From contig CP065590.1 of NCBI GenBank assembly GCA_016025055.1, forward strand, positions 1,984,001 to 2,048,000: 64,000 bases of DNA, given 5' to 3'. This stretch comes from Chryseobacterium indologenes (GTDB lineage Bacteria > Bacteroidota > Bacteroidia > Flavobacteriales > Weeksellaceae). Below the pieces are notes generated by a model. It was not told the origin of the DNA, ran no database searches, and was given only the letters and a program-made list of their open reading frames with translations. Below are positions 35,233-44,837 of the stretch, piece after piece. Each line of letters starts with the position of its first letter. The stretch's first letter is position 1. The position numbers and the translations under genes are program-made.

Positions 35233-36663
35233 ATGTTATTTAATTCCCTAGGATTTCTTATATTTTTACCGATAGTATTCTGCTGTTATTGGTTTGTTTT
35301 CAATAGAAAATTTCAACATCAAAACAGATTGTTATTACTGGCGAGTTTTTATTTTTATGCTTGCTGGGATTGGAGATTCTTGTTTTTGTTAATGTTTTCT
35401 ATCGGTTTAGATTATCTGTCAGGAATCAAGATTGAAAACAGTAAAAACAATCGTGAAGCCAAATTCTGGCTTACCCTGAGTATTGTTATCAATTTAGGTT
35501 TTTTAGGTTTTTTCAAATATTATAACTTCTTTGTCGGAAGTTTTGCTGATCTTCTGAACGGTTTTGGGTTTACAGCTAATGTATGGCTTCTCAATGTGAT
35601 ACTTCCTGTGGGAATTTCATTTTATACTTTTCACGGACTGTCTTACGTAATAGATGTTTATAAAAAAAGGATTAAAGCTGAAAGAAACTTTACAGATTAT
35701 GCCGTGTTTGTAAGTTATTTTCCTCTTTTGGTAGCGGGACCCATAGAAAGGGCGACCCATTTGCTGCCACAGATACAGAGACAAAGAACCTTTAATTATG
35801 AACAGGCTGTAGATGGGATGCGCCAGATTCTTTGGGGTTTTTTCAAGAAAATGGTGATTGCTGACAATTGTGCCCCCTTAGTTAATGAAATTTTTACTCA
35901 TTATCATACAGAAAGCCCCGGCACTCTTGTTGTTGGAGCGATCCTGTTTGCTTTTCAAATCTATGGAGATTTTTCAGGATATTCCGATATAGCCCTGGGT
36001 GTTTCCAGATTGTTTGGTATTGAGTTGCTGAAGAATTTTGCATTCCCTTATTTTTCGAGAGATATTGCCGAATTCTGGCGAAGATGGCATATTTCACTTT
36101 CATCCTGGTTCAGAGATTATCTTTATATTCCGTTAGGGGGAAGCAAAGGAGGTCTTCCGATGAAAATAAGGAATACCTTTATTATCTTTTTGGTCTCGGG
36201 GTTTTGGCATGGCGCCAACTGGACATTCATTGTTTGGGGCGGTCTTAATGCTTTGTATTTTATGCCTCTTTTGCTTATGAATAAAAATCGCCAGAATCTT
36301 GAAGTGGCGGCTCAGGGGAAATGGCTACCGTCAGCTAAAGAATGTCTTCAGATTATCATCACATTTTCTGTCACTTGTATTGCCTGGATTTTTTTTAGAG
36401 CAGAATCTGTCACTCAGGCCTATCAGTATATAAAAAGAATATGCAGTACCGAGCTTTTTACTATTCCTCATTTACCTGTTAAAGCAATGGCTCTTATTGC
36501 AATAATGTTGGTAGTGGAATGGATTAACAGGGAACGTTTTCATGGATTGGAAATTAAAAGGTTCTCTCCATGGATAAGGCGTTTCTTTTATATTATACTT
36601 ATTTTCATTATTCTTCGTTACGCCAATTTCGGAAATAATGCGTTCATTTATTTTCAGTTTTAG
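35233..36663 (+). CDS. MBOAT family O-acyltransferase (AlgI/DltB-like)
   Basis: 476 residues, multi-spanning. Conserved signatures: PVGISFYTFHGLSYVIDVYK, LLVAGPIERATHLLPQIQRQ, AEFWRRWHISLSSWFRDYLY and the catalytic His in VSGFWHGANWTFIVWGGLNA (near residue 325). In alginate and D-alanine systems such proteins carry an acyl group across the membrane and work with a partner SGNH protein. The next gene encodes such a candidate partner, starting just after the MBOAT stop. Confidence 0.93.
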   Translation: MLFNSLGFLIFLPIVFCCYWFVFNRKFQHQNRLLLLASFYFYACWDWRFLFLLMFSIGLDYLSGIKIENSKNNREAKFWLTLSIVINLGFLGFFKYYNFFVGSFADLLNGFGFTANVWLLNVILPVGISFYTFHGLSYVIDVYKKRIKAERNFTDYAVFVSYFPLLVAGPIERATHLLPQIQRQRTFNYEQAVDGMRQILWGFFKKMVIADNCAPLVNEIFTHYHTESPGTLVVGAILFAFQIYGDFSGYSDIALGVSRLFGIELLKNFAFPYFSRDIAEFWRRWHISLSSWFRDYLYIPLGGSKGGLPMKIRNTFIIFLVSGFWHGANWTFIVWGGLNALYFMPLLLMNKNRQNLEVAAQGKWLPSAKECLQIIITFSVTCIAWIFFRAESVTQAYQYIKRICSTELFTIPHLPVKAMALIAIMLVVEWINRERFHGLEIKRFSPWIRRFFYIILIFIILRYANFGNNAFIYFQF

Positions 36664-36664
36664 C

Positions 36665-37588
36665 ATGAAAAAATTTTTAATCAAAATACTACCTTATTGC
36701 GCTGCAGTGCTTATTACCCTTGCTGTGCTGGGATCTTATGCTGACGGTAATACAGATGATAATTACATGCATTTTGCTGTTAAAAAACCACAGAATATTA
36801 TCTTGGGAGATTCCAGAGGATCTCAAGGAATATTACCTGAAGTTTTAAGAAATAAGCTTTCTGTGCCTTTTGATAATTTTTCCCTGAACATTGCTCAATC
36901 TCCTTATGGTCAGGTTTATTTGAAAGCTTTGAAACGAAAGCTGGATCCCGATACTAAAAGGGGTACGTTCATTTTAAGCATAAGCCCATGGAATGTATCG
37001 CTTGCTAATTCTATTAAAAAAACAGAAGATTTCCCGGAGGAAAATTCTCCATTGAATAATATGTATTTCTTTGATCTTTCTCCCAATTATGAATACTTAC
37101 TCAAAAACTATTCAAGAAGTTGGTTTAAAATATATACCGAGAGAGAAGAAGCAGGTAAATCTAATACTTTTTTGCATAAAGACGGATGGATGGAAGTGAA
37201 TGTAGATATGAACAAAGATTCGGTAGCCGCGAGAACAATAAAAAAAATTGAAGGATATCAAGTATTGGCAAAGGAAACAGAACTGTCCCCCGAGAGATTA
37301 AAAGCATTTGAAGAAATTATCAGCTACCTACGAACAAGAGGGAAAGTGTATATAGTTCGCATTCCTGCATCTGAGAAATTGATGGTTCTTGAAAATGAAA
37401 AATTTCCAATGTTCAGCAAGTCGTTGAAAGACATTGGACGAAAACATAATATAAAAGTGTTTGATTTTTCGAAGAATTATGCAGATTTTGAGTACACAGA
37501 CGGAAATCACATGTATAAAGAATCCGGTAAGGTATTTACTGCTCAGATTGCCGATTCTATTCTGCAGGATAAGAAAGGCTTAAAATAA
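36665..37588 (+). CDS. SGNH-like periplasmic O-acyltransferase partner of the MBOAT protein
   Basis: About 307 residues from ATG at 36665, one base after the MBOAT stop; an earlier in-frame ATG at 36638 overlaps the MBOAT gene. A single N-terminal hydrophobic segment (FLIKILPYCAAVLITLAVLG) is a signal or anchor. The body carries a GDSL/SGNH-like start ILGDSRGSQG and a late DGNHMYKESG, which would supply Ser and Asp-His. This suits an AlgX/AlgJ or DltD-type acetyl acceptor/transferase. Its 3' end overlaps the convergent GT2 gene by nine bases. Confidence 0.7.
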   Translation: MKKFLIKILPYCAAVLITLAVLGSYADGNTDDNYMHFAVKKPQNIILGDSRGSQGILPEVLRNKLSVPFDNFSLNIAQSPYGQVYLKALKRKLDPDTKRGTFILSISPWNVSLANSIKKTEDFPEENSPLNNMYFFDLSPNYEYLLKNYSRSWFKIYTEREEAGKSNTFLHKDGWMEVNVDMNKDSVAARTIKKIEGYQVLAKETELSPERLKAFEEIISYLRTRGKVYIVRIPASEKLMVLENEKFPMFSKSLKDIGRKHNIKVFDFSKNYADFEYTDGNHMYKESGKVFTAQIADSILQDKKGLK

Positions 37589-38521
37589 ATTTTCTCTGAA
37601 GTTGATATTATAAATTCCCGACCGTATACTTTTATAATCTGTTATCAGGTATTTCAGGATCATTTTCCATTTTTGTACCGTAGATGTGTTGGCGATTTGA
37701 AAACTTCTGTACATTCTTTCGATGTGCAGTTTTACATTTTCCGGGATTGTATCTTCATTTTTTGCCCACTCATTTACTTCTTTCCACAGGAGAACTCTTG
37801 TAATGGCCGGATTTACTTTTTTAGAATCTACGACCGTAATTCTGTTGTCTTCGTGTACTCCTCTTACAGCAACCGCCTTGTCCAGGATGCCGGGATAAAG
37901 GTCAAGGTAGTAGGACAGACGGAATAAAAATTCTGTATCCTGATGAAGTCTTAAAGTAGATTTAAATAAAGGGTTCATTTTTGTCATCAAGGAATCTTTA
38001 CGAATCGTCAACGCATCAATGCTGAACAGTCCAAAGCTTCCCAGCATATGAAGCTGACCCGGGAAAACTTCTTTAGGATCATGTCTTTTATAAACAGTTG
38101 TCAACTTGTCTTTAAATAACGAATAATACTGTTCTTTTGCCGTTTCTGAGTAGTAATGTACACCAAGAGCTCCATATACGCCTTCTACTTCCTGCTTTTT
38201 GAAAAGCTCTCTTTCAGCATCAAACCTATTGGGAAGATAATAATCATCTGCATCTAAAAAAGCGATGAAATCACCGGTAGATTTTGCGATTCCTAAATTC
38301 CTGGTGGGGCCCGCCCCATGATTTCCTTTATCGGGGTGTTGGTAAAGTTTTACCTTCTCATATTTTTCGGAAAGCTGTTCACATACCTGCAGTGCATTAT
38401 CCGGAGACTTGTCCTCTATCAAAATAACTTCATAAACTTCATCAAACTGTAAGGCAGATTCTACTGCTTGCGAAACATATTTTTCGGCATTATAAACAGG
38501 AATAATTACTGAAATCTTCAT
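37580..38521 (-). CDS. Glycosyltransferase family 2 (A-type, paralogue 1)
   Basis: 313 residues. GT-A fold start MKISVIIPVYNAEKYVSQAV, nucleotide loop VILIEDKSPDN, and the DxD motif in FIAFLDADDYYLPNRF. The C-terminal region ends in TDYKSIRSGIYNINFRENLF. It is a close paralogue of the genes at 38716-39666 and 39926-40864. It is transcribed convergent to the SGNH gene. Donor and acceptor unknown. Confidence 0.9.
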   Translation of the reverse strand: MKISVIIPVYNAEKYVSQAVESALQFDEVYEVILIEDKSPDNALQVCEQLSEKYEKVKLYQHPDKGNHGAGPTRNLGIAKSTGDFIAFLDADDYYLPNRFDAERELFKKQEVEGVYGALGVHYYSETAKEQYYSLFKDKLTTVYKRHDPKEVFPGQLHMLGSFGLFSIDALTIRKDSLMTKMNPLFKSTLRLHQDTEFLFRLSYYLDLYPGILDKAVAVRGVHEDNRITVVDSKKVNPAITRVLLWKEVNEWAKNEDTIPENVKLHIERMYRSFQIANTSTVQKWKMILKYLITDYKSIRSGIYNINFRENLF

Positions 38522-38715
38522 TATTGAACTTGATTTTATTTCATCTTTGTGTTTGAAAACTATTGCAATATAGTCAATTGTGAGTATTTATAACAGATTT
38601 TTTTTTTAAAAAAATACAGATATTTATCTATATCCATTAGTGATATATCTATTTCACTTTTCCGCTCCCGCGACTAGAATAATGTCTCTTTTTGATATTT
38701 TAATGTAGCATTTGC

Positions 38716-39666
38716 TTATGATAGTAATGAATGCCTGAAATTAATATTGTAAAGCCCGGATCTGATGCTTTTGTAATCTGTGACCATGTATTTTACAATC
38801 ATTCCCCATTTCTTCAAAATAGGAGCCTTGGCTATTTCAAAGCTTCTGTGCATTCTTTTGATGTGAGTTTTTACTTCTTCAGAAATGGTCTCTTCAGTTT
38901 GTGACCAAAGATCAACTTCCCTCCATAGTAAAGCCCTTGAAAAGGCAGGATCTATGACCCGCATATCAACTTTGGTGATTCTGTTGTTTTCATGTACACC
39001 CCGCATCGCAATGGCTTTATCAAGGCTGCCCGGATAGAGATCCAGATAATAGGACAGGCGAAACAGAAATTCGGTGTCTTCATGAAGCCTTAAATGGGCC
39101 TTAAATAAAGGTTTCATCTTATTCATCAAAGACGTACGACGGACTGTTAAAGTATCAATACTGAATAATCCAAAGCTTCCAAGCATATGCAGTTGCCCGG
39201 GGAATACATCCTTTGGATCATATCTTTTGTACACGGTAGTTAAGCGATCTCCAAACAAACGGTAATATTGTTCTTTTGCTTTTTCTGAATAATAATGAAC
39301 GCCCAGCGCTCCATATACCCCTTCCACTTTAGAATCTTTGAATAATTCTCTTTCAGAATCAAATCTGTTGGGTAAAAAATAATCATCAGCATCAAGAAAA
39401 GCGATAAAATCACCAGATGCTTTTTCCATTCCCAGATTTCTACTGGGACCTGCACCGTGATTCTCTTTATCCGGGTGTTGGTAAAGCTTCACTCTTTCGT
39501 ACTTTTCTGCGAGTTGCTGACATACTTGTAATGCATTATCCGGGGACTTGTCTTCAATCAGAAGAATTTCAAATACTTCATCGAATTGAAGAGCTGACTC
39601 TACTGCCTGTGAGACAAACTTTTCTGCATTATAAACGGGAATAATTACTGATATTCTCATTTTCAT
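38716..39666 (-). CDS. Glycosyltransferase family 2 (A-type, paralogue 2)
   Basis: 316 residues, very close to the downstream paralogue (YHPDKENHGAGPSRNLGMEK-type block, FLDADDYFLPNRFDSEREL, and the same ending SIRSGLYNINFRHSLL). Start ATG at 39666 follows a purine-rich AAGGAG, one of the few Shine-Dalgarno-like sites in the locus. High identity suggests a recent duplication, and neighbouring copies could recombine. Gaps on both sides (194 and 259 bp) are AT-rich with nothing clear in them. Confidence 0.9.
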   Translation of the reverse strand: MKMRISVIIPVYNAEKFVSQAVESALQFDEVFEILLIEDKSPDNALQVCQQLAEKYERVKLYQHPDKENHGAGPSRNLGMEKASGDFIAFLDADDYFLPNRFDSERELFKDSKVEGVYGALGVHYYSEKAKEQYYRLFGDRLTTVYKRYDPKDVFPGQLHMLGSFGLFSIDTLTVRRTSLMNKMKPLFKAHLRLHEDTEFLFRLSYYLDLYPGSLDKAIAMRGVHENNRITKVDMRVIDPAFSRALLWREVDLWSQTEETISEEVKTHIKRMHRSFEIAKAPILKKWGMIVKYMVTDYKSIRSGLYNINFRHSLLS

Positions 39667-39925
39667 TTCTCCTTTGCAATAATTTTAGAATTATTATGCG
39701 TTTTATTTAGTACCATTTTAAGCACGAAATTTAAGCTTTTAATTTCAGTTTTGGGGATTCTGATTTATTTTTTTCAACAAAATGTGAAAAAATGGACACT
39801 GGAGTTAAGAAAAAGGTGTTTTTTCAAGCGGGTGGTCCTGTTTTAAAAGAAAAAAACAATGAAATTAGGAGATTTTAAAATATTTTGGGTGTCTTTTATT
39901 GTATCTGATTTAATTTTTTTTTCGA

Positions 39926-40864
39926 TTACGAATTAAGATAGGTGAATCTATATTTTGTTTTTAGAATATCCGGATTCTTCAGCAAAGCACCCAATAAGCT
40001 TATCGCTTTGGAAAAGCCCTTCTTTCCTGACAGCTCAAATGCTTTTTTCTGAAGATACAAAAGTTGCGAAACATCTTTGTCCATAGACAGAGGTTTCGAC
40101 CACTCATAAAGAGAGTTCCAGAAAAGAGATTGTCTCTGATTATATTGAGGTGAATATTTTACAATTTTAGTAATTCTGTTATCATCATGAATTCCTCTCA
40201 TCGCTACAGGCCGATCAATTATTCCGGATTTCAGATAGCAATAATAGGCTAGTTTAATAATGAAATCTGAATCCTGGTGTACGCGCAGAACCTCATTAAA
40301 CCTCAAATGGTGACGGTCGATTGCAGACTTTCTTATCGTAAGAGCATTAAGATGGAAAAATGAACCGAAACTTTTCGGTGTAAGTCCCAGCAGGCCACGG
40401 AAGACATCTTTTCCTTCTGCTGAATAATTAACCGTGGTAAGTGTACTGTCGCTAAATTTGGATTGAAATTCCTGTTTGCCCTTTTCAGTAAGGTATTCTA
40501 TACCTACAGCCCCGAAAACAGCATCTGTCTTTGGATCTTTAAAAATATCTTTTTCTGCCTCAAATCTATTAGGAAGGTAGTAGTCGTCCGCATCCAGAAA
40601 GGTAATAAAATTTGTGCCAGCCTTTTCAATTCCCAGATTTCGGGAAGCTGCAGCTCCATGATTTCCTTGATCCGGATGTTGGAAAAGTTTTATTTTAGAA
40701 TAGTTTTCTGCTAATTTTTTGCAAATTTCCAATGAATCGTCAGTTGATTGATCTTCAACTAAAATAACTTCTTTTACTTCGTCTAATGCCAATGCGGAAA
40801 GTACTGATTTTTCAAGAAATTCAGCAGCATTGTAGACGGGAATTATTACAGAGATATCAAGCAT
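39926..40864 (-). CDS. Glycosyltransferase family 2 (A-type, paralogue 3)
   Basis: 312 residues. Same order as the two neighbouring paralogues but more diverged: MLDISVIIPVYNAAEFLEKS, VILVEDQSTDDSLEICKKL, FITFLDADDYYLPNRFEAEK, FGSFFHLNALTIRKSAIDR. The ATG overlaps the asparagine synthase stop codon by one base, so the two are translated in tandem. The paralogues probably add similar sugars at different positions. Confidence 0.9.
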   Translation of the reverse strand: MLDISVIIPVYNAAEFLEKSVLSALALDEVKEVILVEDQSTDDSLEICKKLAENYSKIKLFQHPDQGNHGAAASRNLGIEKAGTNFITFLDADDYYLPNRFEAEKDIFKDPKTDAVFGAVGIEYLTEKGKQEFQSKFSDSTLTTVNYSAEGKDVFRGLLGLTPKSFGSFFHLNALTIRKSAIDRHHLRFNEVLRVHQDSDFIIKLAYYCYLKSGIIDRPVAMRGIHDDNRITKIVKYSPQYNQRQSLFWNSLYEWSKPLSMDKDVSQLLYLQKKAFELSGKKGFSKAISLLGALLKNPDILKTKYRFTYLNS

Positions 40865-42660
40865 TATAATACAGATTGGTTATTGTGTGCCCAAAGCGCC
40901 AATTGCAAAAGGTTCCAGTGTTTATTATCTTTATGTAAAAACCTTTGGGTAGCATCAAAGTCAATATAGTTGAAAACTTTGTTATTTTTATCTTTCAGGA
41001 GGTCGTCAGAAAACTTCATCAGACTATCTTCTTCAAACCAGCTCTTAACGCTAAGACCAAAGCCCTGCTTATGCCTGTTTCTGATGGTTTCTGTCCAGTA
41101 AGAACCCATTGTTTCCCGGAGGATGATCTTATCGTTTTCATGGGTAAGTTTTAGATGATCCGGTAACTGGATGCAGAATTCAGCAAAGTCGAGGTCCAGA
41201 AAAGGGGTTCTCACCTCCAATGAATTAGCCATAGCCATTCGGTCTGATTTTACCATCATATTGCCAGGAACATAGTTTTCAAGGTCTACTCTCATGATGT
41301 CGTTTAGTGAATTCGGATCCGGGGTGAAGCTATATCCCTGTTGGTAATCCGTAGAGATTCCCAGCATTTTGCGTTCTTCTTTATTAAAATCATTTCTGAC
41401 CGAATTAAGATGGAAATCCAGAATGGAATCATACCTTAAATTCTGTTGGGTTAGAAAAGAAACAGGTTTTATTTTCTGGTACAGATTGAGTCCGAATCTT
41501 GCAATAATATTTTGATAACTGAAGTGATTTTTCAGTTTATTTTCTACCGTATAGAAGTGATACCCGCCAAACAACTCATCTCCGACGTCTCCCGAAAGAG
41601 CCACGGTAAGATTTTTTCTCGCATTCTTACATATTTCATAATGTGGAATAAATGAAATATCTGCAAAGGGCTCATCAAAGAAAGGAGAGATATTACGCAG
41701 GGACTCAGCAAGATCTTTCTTTTGTTCATGAACCTCAATATGATTGGTCCTGTATTTATCCGCTATTTCTTTTGCATACTTCAGCTCACTGTCCTTATGA
41801 TCATATCCAAAACTGATCGTGGTCTGGTGAGGTAAAAATTCATCAACCAGTGCTACGACGGATGAAGAATCAAGGCCTCCGCTCAGGAAGCTTCCTACTT
41901 CCACATCTGCAACAAGTTGTTTTTTGACGGCGTTTTTTAAAAGATAAGTAAATTCTTCCCTGGCATCAGAAAGACTGATCACCCTGTCTCTGGCCGGAAG
42001 ACTGTAATAACGTGAAACCTTTATTTTTCCATCCTTCCAGATCAGCTGATGGGCTGGCGGAAGGGTAAAAATATTACTGTAGATACTTTGATACGTGCTT
42101 ACATATCCGTATTGCAGATAATTTGAAAGAGCTTCGGGATTTACTTTCGGCTGAATGAGTCCGGATGCTAAAATAGCTTTGATTTCTGAAGCGAAAATAA
42201 ATTCATTGTTGCTTCCTATGGCATAGTAAAAGGGCTTCTCTCCAAACCGGTCCCTTGCACAGTATAATTGTTGCTTACGGTCATCCCATATGGCAAATGC
42301 AAACATTCCCGGAAGCTCATGGATAAGGTTCTCCTGCTTTCGCTGGTACATGGCAAGAATGACTTCGGTATCAGAACCCCCGTGATAGGGATATTCGGCA
42401 TATTGTCTCTTAAGATCCTGATATCCGTAAATTTCCCCGTTCAGAACGATGCATTCGTTGTTGGTATTGGAAAACATGGGTTGCTTTCCATTGTCTGATA
42501 AATCGATAATAGAAAGTCTGCGATGTCCCAGTGCTGCATTTTCATAAAACTCATAATGCGAAGAATCCGGGCCGCGGTGGATCATAGAATCTGTCATTTT
42601 CCGGATTTCCACCTGATAGTTTTTGGCGTTCTGGCCGATAATTCCTGCTATTCCGCACAT
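40864..42660 (-). CDS. asnB: Asparagine synthase-type glutamine-dependent amidotransferase
   Basis: 598 residues. N-terminal class II glutaminase with nucleophile Cys2 (MCGIAGIIG) and RGPDSS, then an ATP pyrophosphatase domain with SFLSGGLDSSSVVALV (near 253) and FDEPFADIS. In polysaccharide loci these enzymes usually amidate uronic acids or amino-sugar carboxylates instead of making asparagine. A UDP-glucose dehydrogenase (supplier of uronates) lies at the end of the same locus, supporting that reading. A second housekeeping asparagine synthase elsewhere cannot be excluded. Confidence 0.88.
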   Translation of the reverse strand: MCGIAGIIGQNAKNYQVEIRKMTDSMIHRGPDSSHYEFYENAALGHRRLSIIDLSDNGKQPMFSNTNNECIVLNGEIYGYQDLKRQYAEYPYHGGSDTEVILAMYQRKQENLIHELPGMFAFAIWDDRKQQLYCARDRFGEKPFYYAIGSNNEFIFASEIKAILASGLIQPKVNPEALSNYLQYGYVSTYQSIYSNIFTLPPAHQLIWKDGKIKVSRYYSLPARDRVISLSDAREEFTYLLKNAVKKQLVADVEVGSFLSGGLDSSSVVALVDEFLPHQTTISFGYDHKDSELKYAKEIADKYRTNHIEVHEQKKDLAESLRNISPFFDEPFADISFIPHYEICKNARKNLTVALSGDVGDELFGGYHFYTVENKLKNHFSYQNIIARFGLNLYQKIKPVSFLTQQNLRYDSILDFHLNSVRNDFNKEERKMLGISTDYQQGYSFTPDPNSLNDIMRVDLENYVPGNMMVKSDRMAMANSLEVRTPFLDLDFAEFCIQLPDHLKLTHENDKIILRETMGSYWTETIRNRHKQGFGLSVKSWFEEDSLMKFSDDLLKDKNNKVFNYIDFDATQRFLHKDNKHWNLLQLALWAHNNQSVL

Positions 42661-42707
42661 AATATTTTATTTTTCATCATTAATTCTCCGGTTTTGGATA
42701 TGCTAAT

Positions 42708-43631
42708 TTACGACAGATTAAGAAAACTTGCACCTGTTTGCGCAACCTGTTTTTTGAAATCAGTCAGCTTTTTCTCTTCTGCTGTAATTTTTTTGTATTT
42801 TTCTGAAAGTTCTTTGTATTTGCTGATCTTACCTGTGACCAGGTTTTTGATCATGCTCTGCTTTAAAGATTTTTTTTCCAGTTCCAGTCCATCCGGGATG
42901 GCCGGATTCATGATATTGGTTTCCACACGTAGATCCGGATATTTCTTGACATCTATTTTATGAATCGATTGTACCCCGTCGTGTACGGCTTTGCTGCCTG
43001 GAACCAGAAGCACTTTTTGGTGATGAAAACGAAGCCTGTTGACGTACTCATCATCTTCGCCGTAATGGAAAAAATACGGGTTGAAACCTCCTATTTTTTC
43101 TATTGTTTTTTTGGGCAAAAGCCAATGGGCAGCATTCACAAACATAATCTCATAATACGGTTTCAGGGTTTGAAAATACAGGTCAGAGATCATTCTGGTT
43201 TTCTCATAATTCTTGGCAATGTACTGATCGAGGAAAATATCAAGATATTTCTCAGTTCCATCAATGTGAATAGGACTGAGAACTCCTATTTCATCCTGAT
43301 TGGGATGGTCATTATATACTTCAAGAAGTTTTTCCATGGTGTCTTCATAGAGCCATGCATCCTGATTCATGAGATAAAAGAACTCGGCGTCTTCTTTGTA
43401 AGCTTTTTCAATACCGATATTATTAGCTTTTCCAAATCCAAGATTGGTTTCGGATTGGGTAAAATCTACTTCGGGGAAATGCGTTTTTATATATTCCTGG
43501 GTTCCGTCTGTGGAGCCGTTGTCTATGACGAAACATGTAACCGGAACAGAGGACTGTCTCAGGCTGCTGAAACATCTTTCCGCCCATTTCATGGCGTTGT
43601 AGGTTACAATGATAATGTGAATCTTCGACAT
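42708..43631 (-). CDS. Glycosyltransferase family 2 (B-type, rhamnosyltransferase-like)
   Basis: 307 residues. Signatures IHIIIVTYNAMKWAERCFSS, VIDNGSTDGTQEYI and the DxD-like FFYLMNQDAWLYEDTMEKL, then FVNAAHWLLPKK. The N-terminal half is nearly identical to the GT2 at 46612-47562, so these are a duplicated pair. The C-terminal half ends in a coiled, Lys/Glu-rich helix (ELSEKYKKITAEEKKLTDF). Sugar specificity unknown. Confidence 0.9.
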   Translation of the reverse strand: MSKIHIIIVTYNAMKWAERCFSSLRQSSVPVTCFVIDNGSTDGTQEYIKTHFPEVDFTQSETNLGFGKANNIGIEKAYKEDAEFFYLMNQDAWLYEDTMEKLLEVYNDHPNQDEIGVLSPIHIDGTEKYLDIFLDQYIAKNYEKTRMISDLYFQTLKPYYEIMFVNAAHWLLPKKTIEKIGGFNPYFFHYGEDDEYVNRLRFHHQKVLLVPGSKAVHDGVQSIHKIDVKKYPDLRVETNIMNPAIPDGLELEKKSLKQSMIKNLVTGKISKYKELSEKYKKITAEEKKLTDFKKQVAQTGASFLNLS

Positions 43632-43668
43632 TTTATTTTAATCTTTTTTCTGTACTGTTCAGAATAAT

Positions 43669-44802
43669 TTACAGCAAATTATGGATTTTAAAATAGATAA
43701 AGTAATATATCTTTTTTATCAATGCATCAACCGGTGGATAGGTCATAAAGCCTTGGGTGAAAAGAAGCATTGTCCATAACGAATTAAACAAAATCAAAAT
43801 AATGACAATGATATCTTCTTTCAGAGAGCTGTTGAGCTGTTGTTCTCCTGCAATGAATATCGTTAATAATGTGAAAAAAATATTGATCCATCTTCCCCAA
43901 TCGTAAGCAATGTAGAACAAGGGAAGAAGGAAAATAACCTGTATAATGAGGAATTTTTTATTGATTATAACTTTGTTGAATTTACAATAAATGAAAAAGG
44001 TTAATGCTGCAAAAAACAAACTGATCAGATAGGTAAGGTACCCATAAAGGTGAGCCTTGTAAAAGTTCAGTACGTTATAATGCGGATCATATCCGTATAT
44101 TCCCCGAAGTACGAGGTTGAGCCCATGTTCTTTTAAAAAATTAATAGAATTGGGAGTAGTAATACTGTATCCAAATCGATAAAGGATCATCATAGTGACT
44201 ACTGAAGGAGCAATATGATAAAGCAATATATTTTTTATTTTGACCGGTGGAGGGGCCTTATCCTTCATAAAATAGGTAAAACCTACGAAAGGAATAAAGA
44301 AGAAGGCGACTTCATGATTAAGGATAGCCAGAATAATGGAGAAAGTTACCCAAAAATGCGGAACCCTTTTCTTCGCGTCAAGAAAAGAAAAATAAATCAG
44401 GTATAATAAAAAGATTAAAATTTCTTTTTTAGCTGCAATTGTGGGATCTTTTAAAATCATCCCCAATCCTGCCGGCAGTAATAGTAGGCTTATGGTCAGT
44501 AAAGTGTTTTTCTTTTGAACAAAAAGTTTTATAAGAAGAAAGAAAAACAGAGTGTATATCAAGGTCACAAAGGTAAAGACTGCCCATTCCAGTTGCACTC
44601 CGGTAATCTCATTAAGAAAAATAAAAAATGATCCGAAGAGTCCTCTACGTTTGAAACCTCCATCCTGATAGCTGATTAGCCATTCACCAAGATACCATCC
44701 GTTTTTATAAAAGATTACCTGATTATAAGTGTTTTGTACACTAATACAATAGTAGATAACCAATATAAAACCAATGATGTAATTGATGAGTTTTGTTTTC
44801 AT
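43669..44802 (-). CDS. Polytopic membrane protein, possible Wzy/EpsG-like polymerase
   Basis: 377 residues with at least ten hydrophobic spans. The segment YISQ-like SYQDGGFKRRGLFGSFF precedes a long loop, and a second loop holds NHEVAFFFIP, FLKEHGLNLVLRGIYGYDPH. The layout (many spans, two periplasmic loops with Arg and Asp/Glu) resembles EpsG-type or O-antigen polymerases, but no diagnostic motif is present. Lying among glycosyltransferases, it is the best candidate for a polymerase in this locus, which is unexpected next to an ABC exporter. Confidence 0.55.
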   Translation of the reverse strand: MKTKLINYIIGFILVIYYCISVQNTYNQVIFYKNGWYLGEWLISYQDGGFKRRGLFGSFFIFLNEITGVQLEWAVFTFVTLIYTLFFFLLIKLFVQKKNTLLTISLLLLPAGLGMILKDPTIAAKKEILIFLLYLIYFSFLDAKKRVPHFWVTFSIILAILNHEVAFFFIPFVGFTYFMKDKAPPPVKIKNILLYHIAPSVVTMMILYRFGYSITTPNSINFLKEHGLNLVLRGIYGYDPHYNVLNFYKAHLYGYLTYLISLFFAALTFFIYCKFNKVIINKKFLIIQVIFLLPLFYIAYDWGRWINIFFTLLTIFIAGEQQLNSSLKEDIIVIILILFNSLWTMLLFTQGFMTYPPVDALIKKIYYFIYFKIHNLL

Positions 44803-44837
44803 AATGCTATTTAAACAGATGTCTTGAAAAAAGCTAT

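Noticed and set aside
42960..43667. 235-codon plus-strand frame opposite a GT2 gene
   Set aside because: It mirrors the B-type GT2 gene on the minus strand; a similar antisense frame is seen at its duplicate (47197-47493), which shows it follows from the GT2 codons.
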